Shown here: positions 7,934-18,100 of the stretch, in pieces
Layout of the letters: the number at the start of each line of letters is the position of its first letter
Position numbering within the stretch: position 1 is the first letter of the stretch
Source: Anaerolineae bacterium
GTDB lineage: Bacteria; Chloroflexota; Anaerolineae; Anaerolineales; Anaerolineaceae
Length of the DNA stretch: 64,000 nucleotides
Assembly (NCBI GenBank): GCA_013178095.1
Contig: JABLXK010000003.1
Location: forward strand, 124,001-188,000
Reading direction: 5' to 3'
Made by a program: the position numbers and the translations under genes
The notes under the pieces: generated by a model
Database searches by the model: none
What the model was told of the DNA's origin: nothing
Seen by the model: only the letters and a program-made list of their open reading frames with translations

Positions 7934-9751
7934 TCAATGGGGAAGCAGTTTCAGCCAATCCAGGATGAAGAAATATGGGTTGGGAAAAGCACCCTGCGAG
8001 GTCAACCCGGCAACCTCGATCATTTTCCAGAGATAGATGGGGCGGCGGATCGCGCTGACGAGCACAACAATGACCGCCAGGGAGAAAATCAAATACATCC
8101 ACCGTTTATCCGCAATTTTCTCATTCAGATAATAGATCAAAAATGAAAACGCCAGCGAAACCCCCAAAATCCCCTGATGGTTATAGTAACCCAACACCGG
8201 CAAGGCTTTCATCTGGAAAAACTGGATGATGGTGTGCGTGGGGCTGTCCACCGCCACCATGATCAGGAAAATGACCAGCGGAAAAATCGAAGGGAAAGGA
8301 TCATCCCGGAATATTTTCTTTACCACTTTGATCAGCAGCAGATAAAAGAGCGTGAACAGGATGCCTGCGCCGTATCTCCAAAAATACACGTAGTGGTCCA
8401 TGAACAACGGTTTTTGCTGCTGGAGAAATCCGCTGTAATGATAGAGCGCATTGGTGCCGAGGAAGGCGGGCGGCAGGAAGTTGGTGAGCGTCACGAATAA
8501 TTGCGTGATGTAATTGGATACGGGGTCCTCCAGGGCACGCCAGATGAAATAAGCGCCATAGGAGAAAATGACCCGGGATTCACCGGTTGCGTGCGCAAAA
8601 TCGGTGTAGGTCAATTTAATCAAGATGTAAACCGCGGCGGTAACGGTGAATAAAACAAAGACGGATAACAACCGCCGGGTGTAGCGCGTCTGGCGCTTGA
8701 CGTGGAAATAGATGAACAAAAAGATCGAGATTGCCCAAACAGCCGCGAAAAAATCCAGCCAGCCTTCGTAAAACACGGTGGTCAGCAGCAGGGTGGGGAT
8801 CAGCGCGAGGAAATACCCGCGGTTGTGCTCTTCGCGGCGGATGAACTCATAGGAAAGGTAGAGCAGCAGGCAGAATAGTGCCTGCAGCAGATAGAGCGAA
8901 ACTACCGAGGAATACTGGAAAGCGTTATAGAAATGCGTGCCGAAACCCAGGCAAAGCGCCAGGAAATAGGAGAAATACGGCGAGCGGAAGACCTTCCATG
9001 AGAGGAAAAAAGCCGTCAGCATCAGCACGATCTGGCTGAGGTACCAGACCCCGGCAATGCCGATCAATTTACCCAGAAAATGAATCAGGATATTGCCGAA
9101 AAACCAGTACCCGCCGAATTCCTTGACCGGCAGCAGCAATTGCCACCAACGGTAATGCGAGAACACGTAAGCGGCTTCGTTGCTGTAGATCTTGAAGAAA
9201 TAAGGCTCCAGGTAAGTGCCGGATTGCTCCAGCACATAGCGCAGGAAGAAGTTGCCGGCCAGCAGGAAGGGCAGGCCCAGCCAGAATTTGGGCTTTTCCC
9301 TCCACCCCTCTTTGGTAAATGAGAACAGCGCCAGGATTTCCCAGAACAAGGCATAACCGAGCAGCGCAAAGGGCAGCAGGGCGGCATGCGCTTCGTGATC
9401 CACGTAATCGATCCACAGGATGGCAAAGCGGTTGTACACCATGTGGTTCATGAAGTCGGCGGTGAGGAACAGAAAGGCCGAGCACAGCAGGACGAACGAG
9501 GCAATTGCCAATAAAGCGCCCATCCAGGCGCGGCTTTTTTCAAAAATCGCGGCCAGCGCCTGTTGTGCTTTCAACAGCGTGAGGAGAAAAAAGGCGAGAA
9601 AAGCGGCGCCGATGACGCCCAGCAGAACCAGAAAGCAGAAAAAGAACGGGCTGCTTTTTTGGATCAGCGCCACGGAATCCCAGCGCAGGCTGAAAGTGAG
9701 GCCCACTTCCAAAACGATCGCCAGGGAAAACCATCGAATGTATTTCGTCAT
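7934..9751 (-). CDS. Large polytopic membrane protein, GT-C/polymerase-like, function unknown
   Basis: A 605-residue protein with about 12-14 predicted membrane helices and few charged loops. The overall plan (first helix at residues 5-25, a large non-membrane loop containing WIDYVDHEAH, further aromatic-rich helices) recalls GT-C glycosyltransferases or O-antigen polymerases, but I see no diagnostic motif such as an N-terminal DD or DxD. It lies between the flippase (convergent) and the GNAT/aminotransferase operon, so a role in lipid-linked sugar assembly is plausible inference only. The palindromic ATTATAAT at 9832-9839 upstream could be its -10. Confidence 0.6.
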   Translation of the reverse strand: MTKYIRWFSLAIVLEVGLTFSLRWDSVALIQKSSPFFFCFLVLLGVIGAAFLAFFLLTLLKAQQALAAIFEKSRAWMGALLAIASFVLLCSAFLFLTADFMNHMVYNRFAILWIDYVDHEAHAALLPFALLGYALFWEILALFSFTKEGWREKPKFWLGLPFLLAGNFFLRYVLEQSGTYLEPYFFKIYSNEAAYVFSHYRWWQLLLPVKEFGGYWFFGNILIHFLGKLIGIAGVWYLSQIVLMLTAFFLSWKVFRSPYFSYFLALCLGFGTHFYNAFQYSSVVSLYLLQALFCLLLYLSYEFIRREEHNRGYFLALIPTLLLTTVFYEGWLDFFAAVWAISIFLFIYFHVKRQTRYTRRLLSVFVLFTVTAAVYILIKLTYTDFAHATGESRVIFSYGAYFIWRALEDPVSNYITQLFVTLTNFLPPAFLGTNALYHYSGFLQQQKPLFMDHYVYFWRYGAGILFTLFYLLLIKVVKKIFRDDPFPSIFPLVIFLIMVAVDSPTHTIIQFFQMKALPVLGYYNHQGILGVSLAFSFLIYYLNEKIADKRWMYLIFSLAVIVVLVSAIRRPIYLWKMIEVAGLTSQGAFPNPYFFILDWLKLLPH

Positions 9752-9906
9752 AAGTCCTTTTGGCGGCCCGTATTCAATCCAATGGAACGAGTTGCCTTCA
9801 ATTCATGAAGTCTGATGAAAAATCTGGACTTATTATAATTTACGCTGGAGCCATGAAACCGGCGGTTGAGGCACGGCCTTTGATTTTCCCCGGAAGCGCG
9901 GCCATT
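9752..9906. other. Short non-coding gap with an AT-rich promoter-like core
   Basis: Contains ATTATAAT at 9832-9839, self-complementary and so readable on both strands; only the minus strand has a gene downstream (7934-9751). Confidence 0.3.
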
Positions 9907-10518
9907 TTAGAAGCGCAAGCTGAGGACGACGTAGTCCTTGCCGATCAGGTGAATTTCCTGCGCCAGGTGCCAGCCGCTGCGCTCGAAAAAACCAATCCAG
10001 GCGGTGTTGTTCTTGCGGGTTTTGATCTTGATGCCGGGGACGCCCGCTGCTTGGAGAAATTCAATGGAACGCGCCACCAGCGCCTTGCCGGCGCCCTGGT
10101 TTTGGCGGTCAGGGCTCACGGCAATCTCGTAAATCTCGCCCAGGTCCTCATCCACGCTTTTCGCGAACAGGGAGGCCAGCACTTCGAAGTTGCGCTTGAA
10201 ATTCTTCCAGGAAGCGAAAGAGGTGCGCAGGCCGGTTTTAAGGAAGCCCCAAAATTCTTTTTGCACGATGGAGCGGAAGAAGCGCGCGCTATCGGTGGTG
10301 ACGACCACGAACCCAAGCGGGAGACCGCTTTCGACCGCTGCGTACACGCGCCCGTAGGGGGAGCGCATGGCGGCCGGGTAGAAAACCTTTTGCAGGAATT
10401 CAGCCCCCAGGCCGGGCAGGAAATCGTCCGGCAGGGACTGCATGTGGATGGCGGCGACTGCCGCGATCCATTCAGGTTTCAGTTCGTCGATCTCAAGCGG
10501 GTGTGTGGCTTTTTTCAT
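9907..10518 (-). CDS. GNAT-family N-acetyltransferase
   Basis: A 203-residue acetyltransferase with a textbook GNAT core: EIYEIAVSPDRQNQGAGKAL (motif A with the Q/R-x-x-G-x-G/A acetyl-CoA loop) and NNTAWIGFFERSGW (motif B). The start is one base after the end of the DegT aminotransferase gene, so it is the last gene of a tight four-gene operon (14323-9907). A sugar aminotransferase followed by a GNAT is the usual way to make an N-acylated amino-sugar, so this enzyme may acylate the amine made by its neighbour. Confidence 0.82.
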   Translation of the reverse strand: MKKATHPLEIDELKPEWIAAVAAIHMQSLPDDFLPGLGAEFLQKVFYPAAMRSPYGRVYAAVESGLPLGFVVVTTDSARFFRSIVQKEFWGFLKTGLRTSFASWKNFKRNFEVLASLFAKSVDEDLGEIYEIAVSPDRQNQGAGKALVARSIEFLQAAGVPGIKIKTRKNNTAWIGFFERSGWHLAQEIHLIGKDYVVLSLRF

Positions 10519-10519
10519 T

Positions 10520-11731
10520 TCAAACCTTGAGTTGATTGACCACCCGGATGATCTTGTCCACCTGGCGCTCGCTCAGGCCGGGATGGATGGGCAGGTTGAT
10601 AGTGTGTTCGCTGCAGTACAGGCTGTTGGGGAATTCCCGCTCGCCTTTGTAAGGAGCGTAAGGCGGCAGGTGCGGGACGCTGTATTCGATCAACTGCCCG
10701 AGCTGCACGCCCTGGCGCGCGGCCGCCCGCAGGGCAGCCCGGCGGTCGGGTACGCGAATGACGAAGTGCGAGTAGGTAGCACCCGGGACCTGCGGCGGCA
10801 TGACCCACGCGTCAGGCAATCGAAGCTCATTGAAATAGCGGGCGGCAATGGCGCGACGCGCGGCCTGAATGCGAGCATATTTGGGCAATTGCGCCAGTCC
10901 AACGCTGCCCTCGACGGCGCTCATGCCGATGGCGAAATCGGGCGGGAAGTGGATCTTCTCGTCCAGGTGGTATGCTTTGGTCAGGCGGTTCAGAAGGGGT
11001 GTGTCCTCCTGCAGCCAGTACACCAGCCCGTAAAGCGTTTCATTGAAAGCCGGGTAGACTGCCAGCAGATACAGCAGGCGCTTGAGATTGTGCAGCCAGT
11101 CGGCCGCTTGAAAATGGCTCTCGCGCCAGGCGCGCAGGCGCGCGGCGATTTCATCGTCGTCGGTGGTGAACATACCGCCGAAGATGGAGGTGATCTGCTT
11201 GCTGATGCCCAACCCGAAGAGCGCGCCGTCGCCTTCCCGGATGACCGACGTTCCGTTGGAATCGGCTTCGAAGGAATGGGCGCAATCCTGGATCACGTAG
11301 ATGCGTTGCCCGAAGCGTTTTTCGGCCTTGCGCACGATGGCATTGACGCGCGCGGTATCCATAGGGTAACCGAAGACGTGCGTGGGGATCACAGCGCGCG
11401 TGCGGGCGGTGATGGCCTGTTCGAACAGGCCGTAATCCATGTTGTAATCCGCCAGCGAACAATCCACAAAGACGGGCGTGTTGCCGCTCAACACGCTGGC
11501 GTGCGCCACCACCGAGCAGGTGTAGGCAGGCTGGGCGATCTCCTCATGCTCAATCCCCATCGCTTGGAAGAAAGCCCACAACGCGCTGCGCCCGTAGGAG
11601 AAGGCCAGGGCATGTTTCACGCCGAAGGTGCGCGCGAATTCGGCTTCAAAGCGCCCCACGGCATCACGCGGCGCGTGAAACAGCGCGGCGAATTCTTCTT
11701 TGCTGAGCCAGGGTTTCAAGCGGGGAATCAT
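10520..11731 (-). CDS. DegT/DnrJ/EryC1/StrS-family PLP aminotransferase
   Basis: A 403-residue PLP enzyme of the sugar-aminotransferase family. Asp149 and His152 lie in QDCAHSFEAD (PLP-ring contacts), and the Schiff-base lysine is probably Lys178 in GISKQITSIFGG. Family members add an amino group from glutamate to a nucleotide-linked keto-sugar, although some act on other carbonyl compounds. It overlaps the polysaccharide deacetylase upstream by 4 bases (ATGA) and is followed after one base by a GNAT gene, consistent with making an N-acyl sugar for a surface glycan. The lysine environment is somewhat atypical of the sugar enzymes. Confidence 0.85.
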   Translation of the reverse strand: MIPRLKPWLSKEEFAALFHAPRDAVGRFEAEFARTFGVKHALAFSYGRSALWAFFQAMGIEHEEIAQPAYTCSVVAHASVLSGNTPVFVDCSLADYNMDYGLFEQAITARTRAVIPTHVFGYPMDTARVNAIVRKAEKRFGQRIYVIQDCAHSFEADSNGTSVIREGDGALFGLGISKQITSIFGGMFTTDDDEIAARLRAWRESHFQAADWLHNLKRLLYLLAVYPAFNETLYGLVYWLQEDTPLLNRLTKAYHLDEKIHFPPDFAIGMSAVEGSVGLAQLPKYARIQAARRAIAARYFNELRLPDAWVMPPQVPGATYSHFVIRVPDRRAALRAAARQGVQLGQLIEYSVPHLPPYAPYKGEREFPNSLYCSEHTINLPIHPGLSERQVDKIIRVVNQLKV

Positions 11732-12681
11732 GCGGCGGCCATCCTTTGCGCATAGTCTTTAAGCGTGATGAAATCATAATCCTGCGCGATGGCATTGATG
11801 ATCGCGCCGAAGACCTCCAGCTTTTTCGCGAGGGGCGCGGCCAGCGCCTGCGGCAGGTATGTGCCGGAGTTGCCGCTGGGCATCTGCCCCGCGAACTCGG
11901 GCAGGCTGTAATCGACGAAGTCGGAGAGGTGCATCTGGAAATTGATGGGCAAGCCGCGGGCGCGGATGCTGCGGTAAAGCAGACGGTTGAAGCCCACGCC
12001 GCTGAACAGCAGGAAGGTGGCGAAAAAGGGGATGCGCAACAGCGGGCTGACGCTGACCGGAAATTCGAGCAGGCCGCCGCTGCCCCGGCGCGCCAGCGAA
12101 CGCGCGGCAGTGCGGTAGGGCCGCAGCGGGGCGGCCATATAGTTTATCTGGCCCATGGTGGTGCGCACCGGCTTGGGCTGGGCGGACATGCTGCGCCAGT
12201 GCGCGAACTTCATCACCGGCATGAGCAGCGTAGGAAACACGGACGAATCGTAAAGGTAGCCGGCTTTTTGCAGCAGCGGGATGGCCGCGTCGTCGATATT
12301 CCAACCGGGCGAGCGGAAACCGACCGGCGATTGGCCGGTGACCTGTTTGCAGATCGCGCCCATGGCGGCGATCTCGGCTTCTTTTTCCGGCGCGGACAGC
12401 CAGCGGAAACCTTGCGGGTGGTTCATGGAATGGTTGGCGATCTCATAGCCGGCCTGATGCATGGCCTGGATCACGGGGACATTGCCAGCTTGTTTGAAAT
12501 CGTTGCCCACCATGAAGAGCGTGGCTTTGATGTTCCATTTTTCAAAGAAACGCGTCATGTTTTCCATGCCGCTGCGAAACTCCAGGTAGGTGTATCCCCC
12601 GGGGCGGGTGAGGCCCTGACCTTTATAAATGGAAGCGAGCGTATCGACGTCGATGGAGATGCTGGCAAATGGCCGGGCCAT
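11728..12681 (-). CDS. Polysaccharide deacetylase (NodB/CE4-like)
   Basis: A 317-residue metal-dependent deacetylase. The catalytic motifs are visible: SIDVDTL with Asp11/Asp13, the metal-binding histidines in NHSMNH (84 and 88), and GFRSPGW near residue 121-127. No signal peptide, which is usual for the subfamily found in exosortase/EPS clusters. Upstream gene ends one base before, and downstream aminotransferase overlaps by 4 bases. It probably removes acetyl groups from a GlcNAc-type sugar or lipid-linked glycan made by this cluster. Confidence 0.88.
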   Translation of the reverse strand: MARPFASISIDVDTLASIYKGQGLTRPGGYTYLEFRSGMENMTRFFEKWNIKATLFMVGNDFKQAGNVPVIQAMHQAGYEIANHSMNHPQGFRWLSAPEKEAEIAAMGAICKQVTGQSPVGFRSPGWNIDDAAIPLLQKAGYLYDSSVFPTLLMPVMKFAHWRSMSAQPKPVRTTMGQINYMAAPLRPYRTAARSLARRGSGGLLEFPVSVSPLLRIPFFATFLLFSGVGFNRLLYRSIRARGLPINFQMHLSDFVDYSLPEFAGQMPSGNSGTYLPQALAAPLAKKLEVFGAIINAIAQDYDFITLKDYAQRMAAA

Positions 12682-12682
12682 A

Positions 12683-14323
12683 TCAGAACCTGACTTCTTT
12701 CTTGATTTCCAGGATGCCGCTGCGGTTCAATTCATCCACGTCCAGTTCTTCGAATTGTTGGACGGTGAAGTGGGCGGGTTCGAAGTAGCGCGCGGAGGCC
12801 ATGTGAATGGAGCAGAACTTGCCGCCGCCGGTCAGTTGTTTCAGGTCAATGGGGCCGGTCTTTTCAATGCGGTCGCGGATGCGGACGCGATCGGCCTGGA
12901 ATTCCAGCACGCGCGTTCTTTTAAGCGGCAGACGTCCGCCGCCGCTGATGAGCAGGCCCACCAGCAGCTTTTTGACCAGTTCGTTCAAAAAGCCGACGCG
13001 CATGACGGTGAGGTTCATTAAACGCAGCAGCAGGAAGCTGGCCGGGGTGGGCACGGAACTTTTGATCGGGTAGAATCCGCCCCACAATTCCACCTGGTTC
13101 GCCTGTGCCTGAAAACCCTGGTCTTCATGCGCCATCTGGGTGGAGATACCCGCGCCGCGGCTGGTGACGCCCAGCAAGCCGCAGTCGTCCAGCACCAGGC
13201 GGGCTTTCTTTTTATCGTAGATTTTCGTAATGCCGCCGGTGGAAACCCCAATCAGGCAGTAATAGCGCGGCGTGCCGCGCAGCAGGATGCCAGCGGCGGG
13301 GAAGTCCTTTTCGATGGATTCCTGCTGGCAGGGCAGCAGGGGGAGGTCTTTGGGTTGCTCGAAAGCCAGCGCTTTGATCGTATTGTTCAACAGCGGGGCG
13401 GTGTTGCCCATGTCGACGTCCGCCAGGGTGACTGTACTGCCCTGTTCGATGGAAGTCCGCATGCGCGCGCTCATGGCGGCGGCTGCCGGAAATTCGGCGC
13501 TCAGCAGGGCAATGCCGCCCGGGTAATACACTTCGGTGCGGCGGCTGCCGTATTCCCCGCCGAAAGTGCCGTCGGGATGGACGAAGTACTGCAGGAATTC
13601 CAGCGAGGCTTTCAGCGAGGCGCGCAGTTTGTCTTTTTCCTTTTCGTCCTCGACGAGCTGGTAAAGCTGCGCCAGGTAATACATACACAGGGTCTGGTAG
13701 CCGGGGTCGGCGCCGCCGTATTCTATGTACCAGCCCTCGGAGGATTGTTTGGAAAGGATGAAATCCAGGATCTCGCCGGATTTGCGCGTGAACTCCGGGC
13801 GCCCGAAGAACACTCCGGCTTTGCACAGCGCCAGCGCCGCGCCGGCCAGGTGGTTGGAGATGGTGCCGTGCAGTTCGGCGTGCTTGTTGAGGAAAGCGGA
13901 TGCCCGGAAGAGCATGGCTTCGATGGTCATTTGATGCACATCGGCGCAGGATTCTTTGATGGCCTGGTACGCGTCCAGCAGGTCCGGCAGCAGGAAGGCG
14001 GTGGCGCCGTAGCTGGCTTCGTAGGGATAGGCTTGGTCGAAGGAGCCATTGCGGTGCTGGATGGAGGCAGTGTAGAGCAAACCGGATTGGATGGTCAGGG
14101 TGAGGAAGGCGCGCTCGTCGCTCGCTTCCGGCTGATCCAGCAGCCAGGCCAGGGCGGCTAGGTTGCGCTGGAAGGTGGCTTCGGGAAAATCGACCAGCTT
14201 CCAGGCCCAATAGCGGCGGTCAAAGCAGCCGCAGGTGGGCGTGGCCGGGTCGCGGTTGATCTCGCTGAGTAAGCGCCGGCAGGTTTTCAGCGCCTGTTCG
14301 CGCAGGGGAGTTTGAATTCGCAA
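12683..14323 (-). CDS. Unrecognised protein with an alpha/alpha-toroid-like N-terminal region
   Basis: A 546-residue soluble protein, first gene of the operon with deacetylase, aminotransferase and GNAT. Residues about 60-260 are helical with recurring AAG/GG and aromatic positions (NGSFDQAYPYE, EGWYIEYGGADPGYQ, HPDGTFGGEYGSR), resembling helical-toroid enzymes such as heparinase-like lyases or glycoside hydrolases; the last 240 residues look beta-rich (RGTPRYYCLIG, VELWGGFYPI), as in heparinase II/III-type proteins. This points to a polysaccharide lyase or hydrolase tied to the cluster, but no catalytic residues can be assigned. Conserved-looking but not identified. Confidence 0.6.
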   Translation of the reverse strand: MRIQTPLREQALKTCRRLLSEINRDPATPTCGCFDRRYWAWKLVDFPEATFQRNLAALAWLLDQPEASDERAFLTLTIQSGLLYTASIQHRNGSFDQAYPYEASYGATAFLLPDLLDAYQAIKESCADVHQMTIEAMLFRASAFLNKHAELHGTISNHLAGAALALCKAGVFFGRPEFTRKSGEILDFILSKQSSEGWYIEYGGADPGYQTLCMYYLAQLYQLVEDEKEKDKLRASLKASLEFLQYFVHPDGTFGGEYGSRRTEVYYPGGIALLSAEFPAAAAMSARMRTSIEQGSTVTLADVDMGNTAPLLNNTIKALAFEQPKDLPLLPCQQESIEKDFPAAGILLRGTPRYYCLIGVSTGGITKIYDKKKARLVLDDCGLLGVTSRGAGISTQMAHEDQGFQAQANQVELWGGFYPIKSSVPTPASFLLLRLMNLTVMRVGFLNELVKKLLVGLLISGGGRLPLKRTRVLEFQADRVRIRDRIEKTGPIDLKQLTGGGKFCSIHMASARYFEPAHFTVQQFEELDVDELNRSGILEIKKEVRF

Positions 14324-14478
14324 GTAGGATTCCTTGTTATGGTCTCTCCCTAATTATAAAGACAAAATTTTCTTTGGATGGGTGAGATTATTCGGCGGGA
14401 GGCAGTTCCTGCGCTCATTGTGAAGATATCTCAAATTTGTTTTCGCGAACCGCGCGCCAGCCCTGCGCTGCGCTCCTC

Positions 14479-14508
14479 ACGAAAAAAGAGGCTGCAGCCT
14501 GTTTTTCG
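14479..14508. terminator. Symmetric hairpin with A and T tracts
   Basis: AGGCTG and CAGCCT pair directly, flanked by CGAAAAA and TTTTTCG, so the structure reads as an intrinsic terminator on both strands. Its place between divergent genes is unusual; it may belong to a repeat remnant. Confidence 0.4.
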
Positions 14509-14567
14509 CGATTATTACAGAAATATTAACTCCGCCGCAAAATTCTGTTACGGCCGCCCAAAACACG

Positions 14568-14573
14568 TATAAT
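14568..14573 (+). promoter_or_regulatory. -10 box TATAAT for the small lipoprotein gene
   Basis: Perfect -10 hexamer 46 bases before the ATG at 14620; the -35 position (14545-14550, CTGTTA) is weak. Confidence 0.45.
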
Positions 14574-14619
14574 TTAATTGTGATAGCATATCCCCACCAG
14601 GATACGCAGGAAGGTGCCC

Positions 14620-15054
14620 ATGAACAAAAATTTCGCTGCCCTGCTTGGATGGATGCTCGCGGCTGTTTTGGCGCTGACGGGCTGCGCGCCCGCGCCAACC
14701 GAGCCGGGCGAGGCCGCTGAGAGCGAGCCGCGCGTGGATGTGGTCAACGCTTACACCGCCCGCGAGGGCGACAGCGCGCTGGAACGCGGCACGGTGATCC
14801 TGGAAAGCGTCACATGGGACGCGGCCGCCGGCACGCTGACCTTTAGCGGCAGCCTGCCGACCCCCTGCCAGGAGCTGCGCATCGACTCCAGCCAATCCGG
14901 GCGGGAGCTGGCTTTCACGGTATACTCGCTTTCACAGCCGGATATGCTGTGCGCCCAGGTGCTGGAACCTTTCGAAGCCATCCTCGAACTCAAGAATTTC
15001 TCGGCGGACGCGTTCAGCGTGAAGGTAAACGACGAGATCGTTGACCTGCAATAG
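14620..15054 (+). CDS. Small secreted lipoprotein, function unknown
   Basis: A protein of 144 residues from the ATG at 14620, preceded by AGGAAGG; a GTG two codons upstream is also open. The N-terminus is a lipoprotein signal (hydrophobic stretch, then LTGC), so the mature protein is lipid-anchored outside the membrane. The rest is a single small domain, beta-strand rich (GTVILESVTWD, AGTLTFSGSLP, LAFTVYSLSQP), possibly an immunoglobulin-like fold. The giant subtilase follows 52 bases downstream on the same strand, so the two may be co-transcribed. No family recognised. Confidence 0.7.
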   Translation: MNKNFAALLGWMLAAVLALTGCAPAPTEPGEAAESEPRVDVVNAYTAREGDSALERGTVILESVTWDAAAGTLTFSGSLPTPCQELRIDSSQSGRELAFTVYSLSQPDMLCAQVLEPFEAILELKNFSADAFSVKVNDEIVDLQ

Positions 15055-15106
15055 TCATCACCAGCCGGCCGCCGGCTGATCAAAAGGGATTTAGAAAAAC
15101 AAAAAC

Positions 15107-18100
15107 ATGAAAGATAAACGTTCGGCCGTACAGCCAGTCCTTTCACTATTTATATTGTTTGCCATGTTGGGCGCGGCGCTGGCCGAAAGCAGCCCGGCGC
15201 TGGCGCAGGACGGCGCGCCGGAGAGCAGCCCCACGCCCACCCTGACGGTTACCCCCACACCGACGCCGGGAGATGAAAACGCCGCGGCGCAGGGTGAGGG
15301 TGGCCTGGGCGATACCCCGGCGCAGGCACCTGAAGCCAGCGCGACAGCGGAACAACCCGGCGAAACCCCCACGAGCGTCCCCGCGGAGACCAGCCCCACG
15401 GAAATCCCCACTGCCGACGGCGAAGCCGCCTTTACGGATACGCCCGAAGGCGTGGCGGCGGAGGCGTTGATGCAAACGCCGACGGCCACGCAAGGCGCCG
15501 AGATCGTGCCGCTGGTGATGCCGGAGGATACCGGCAATATCGTCCCCGGCGAATACATTGTCGTCTACAAAAAAAACAAAGGCGACAGCAAAACGCTGAA
15601 AGCCGGGCGCGACAAAGTCAGGGAGAAAGGCGGCGAGATCAAGGCCAGCTACTCGGCGGCCATCAAGGGCTTTTCCGCCAGGCTGACCGCCGAAGCCCTG
15701 CATGAACTGCGCCAGGACCCCGACATTGCCTATATCGAACCTGACCAATACATTTATGCCACTGAAGACGAGATTGTACCAGTGAGTACGCAGGATCTTT
15801 CCAGTTTTGGAAACGGACTATGGGGATTGGACCGCATTGACCAGCTCACGAACGACCTGGATGGTTATTACCATTACCCCAGCTCAGCCGGGGCGGGCGT
15901 GCACGTCTACATCCTCGATTCGGGCATTCTAACTCTACATACGCAATTCGGTGGGCGGGCAACAAATGATTATGATGCTGTTGGTGATGGTCGTAGTGAG
16001 AGCGAATATTATTACCACGGAACGACTGTGGCTAGTGTAGTGGGTGGCATAGATTATGGTGTTGCCAAGGGAGCAATTCTCCATTCAATCCGTGTTCTTA
16101 AAGATAAAACCGGTACTTACTCGGATGTAATTGAAGGCTTGAACTGGGTGATTAATCACCATGTCAGCCCGGCAGTGGTCAATATGAGCCTGGGGGGCGA
16201 TACCGTCTATAGTTCTTTAAACAACGCTGTGGCCAATACTGTAGCAGCCGGCATCACAGTGGTGGTGTCGGCGGGAAATGGAGCAGCAGATGCCTGCACT
16301 TGGTCGCCAGCTTCGGCGCCCAGCGCGCTCACAGTGGGTGGTACTACTTCAGGAGATTCTCGCGACACTTCATATTCAAATTATGGATCTTGCCTAGATT
16401 TGTTTGCCCCTGGTACATCTATTTTAAGTGCAGATAATATAGGCATTTCGGCTACCAGAACCGAGTCTGGTACTTCTCTGGCCGCGCCGATGGTGGCGGG
16501 CGCTGCGGCGCTGTACCTTTCTGACAACCCTTCGGCCACGCCTTCCGAAGTGAGCGCGGCGATCCTGGATCAGGCCACCGCCGACACGCTCGACAACGTG
16601 GGCGAGGGTTCCCCCAACCTGCTGCTGGCGGTGTTCACCAGCGACGTGCCGCAGGTGACGCTGGCCTCGCCGGCCGACGCCGCCGAGATCAACCAGACCA
16701 CCGTCACGCTGGCCTGGAACGCCGGCTACATCGGCAACACCTACGAATTGCAGGTGGACGATTCCGCGTCCTTTGACAGCCTGTTCTACAACACCAGCAC
16801 CGAAAGCCTGAGCGCCGAGGTGGAGAGCTTGACCGCGGGCACCTGGTACTGGCGCGTGCAAGCCACCAACGCTTACGGCGCCAGCGGCGATTGGAGCGCC
16901 ACGCGCAGTTTTACGGTGGACCTGACCGCGCCGGAGGCGCCAACCCTGAGCAGCCCGGCGGACAATACCTATTACGTGGGCACGCCGGCTTTCGCCTGGG
17001 GCGCGGTGGACACGGCGGCCTATTACCAGTTTGAATACGGCCGGTTTGAAAGCGATCCGGAAACCTATGTGCATCGCTCGGCAGAACTGACGAACCGCAG
17101 CTACACCCCGCCGACCATGACGCGCGAGGTGCAGTATTACTGGTTCGCGCGCGCGCGCGACGCGGCCGGCAACTGGAGCGCCTGGAGCAGCCCGTTCCGC
17201 ATCATGAGTGTGCCGGCCGGGCCGGCAGCGCCCGCGCTCTCCAGCCCGTCCAACGGCGCGAACCTGAATGACAAAACACCCGAGTTTACCTGGGTTTCCA
17301 ATACCAACCCGGAAGTGACCTATCATATCCAAATCTCCACCAATTCCGGGTTCAGTTCGATCTTGCAGGAAGCGGATGACTTGCCTACCGCGGCGTATAC
17401 TGCCGCGTCTCTGGACGACGGCAAATACTACTGGCGCGTGCGTGGAAAAAGCAAATACGGCATATACGGCGGCTGGAGTTCGATCCGCTATTTCACCATC
17501 GACACCGAACGGCCGGAGGCGCCCGAGCTGATCAGCCCGGTTAGCGGCGCCAGGACGGTGGGCGAGCCTGCCTTCGCGTGGAGCGCGGTTTCGGGCGCGA
17601 CAGCCTACCAACTGGCGCTCAGCCTGACAGATAACCTCAAAGGCACCAATTCGGAAGAATACATTTATATCTCAGACGAACTCAGCGTCACTTCGCATAC
17701 CCCGTCCATCAAAAACAAGAACGCCACCTATTACTGGAACGTGCGGGCGCGCGACGCAGCCGGCAACTGGAGCTTGTGGAGCGACTCCAATTTCCTGACC
17801 ATCGTGGCGGACACGCCCGCGCAGGCCAGCCTGGTCGATCCCGTTTCCGGCAAGCTGACCAATGACAATACCCCCACGCTGAGCTGGAAACTGCTGGCGA
17901 ACAGCGAATACTACCACCTGCAGGTCGCGGCCAATTCCGCCTTCAGCGCGCCGTTGTTGAATGAAGACAGCCTGACCGGCACCAGTTATACGGTGGAGGC
18001 CGCCGACGATTTGGACGATGGCACGTACTACTGGCGCGTGCGCGGGCGCAACAATTCCAGCGATTACGGCGCGTGGAGCAGCGCGCGCTATTTCAAGGTG

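Larger units (their letters stand above)
14324..14619. other. Divergent intergenic region with a hairpin and a repeat-like fragment
   Basis: About 300 bases between divergent genes. TTTTCGCGA at 14441-14449 and TTTTTCGCGA at 14502-14511 match the arms of the long palindromic repeats at 20519-22113, so this is probably a degraded copy. It also holds the hairpin at 14479-14508 and a -10 for the next gene at 14568-14573. Confidence 0.45.

Noticed and set aside
10442..11755. Long open frame on the plus strand (437 codons) opposite the DegT and GNAT genes
   Set aside because: No recognisable domains, low-complexity Arg/Gln/Ala/Gly content; it is an antisense shadow caused by GC-rich codons, and crosses two well-supported genes.
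13127..14161. Long open frame on the plus strand opposite the toroid-like gene
   Set aside because: Antisense shadow with Gly/Arg/Gln-rich composition and no ribosome site; the opposite-strand gene has a consistent domain pattern and operon fit.
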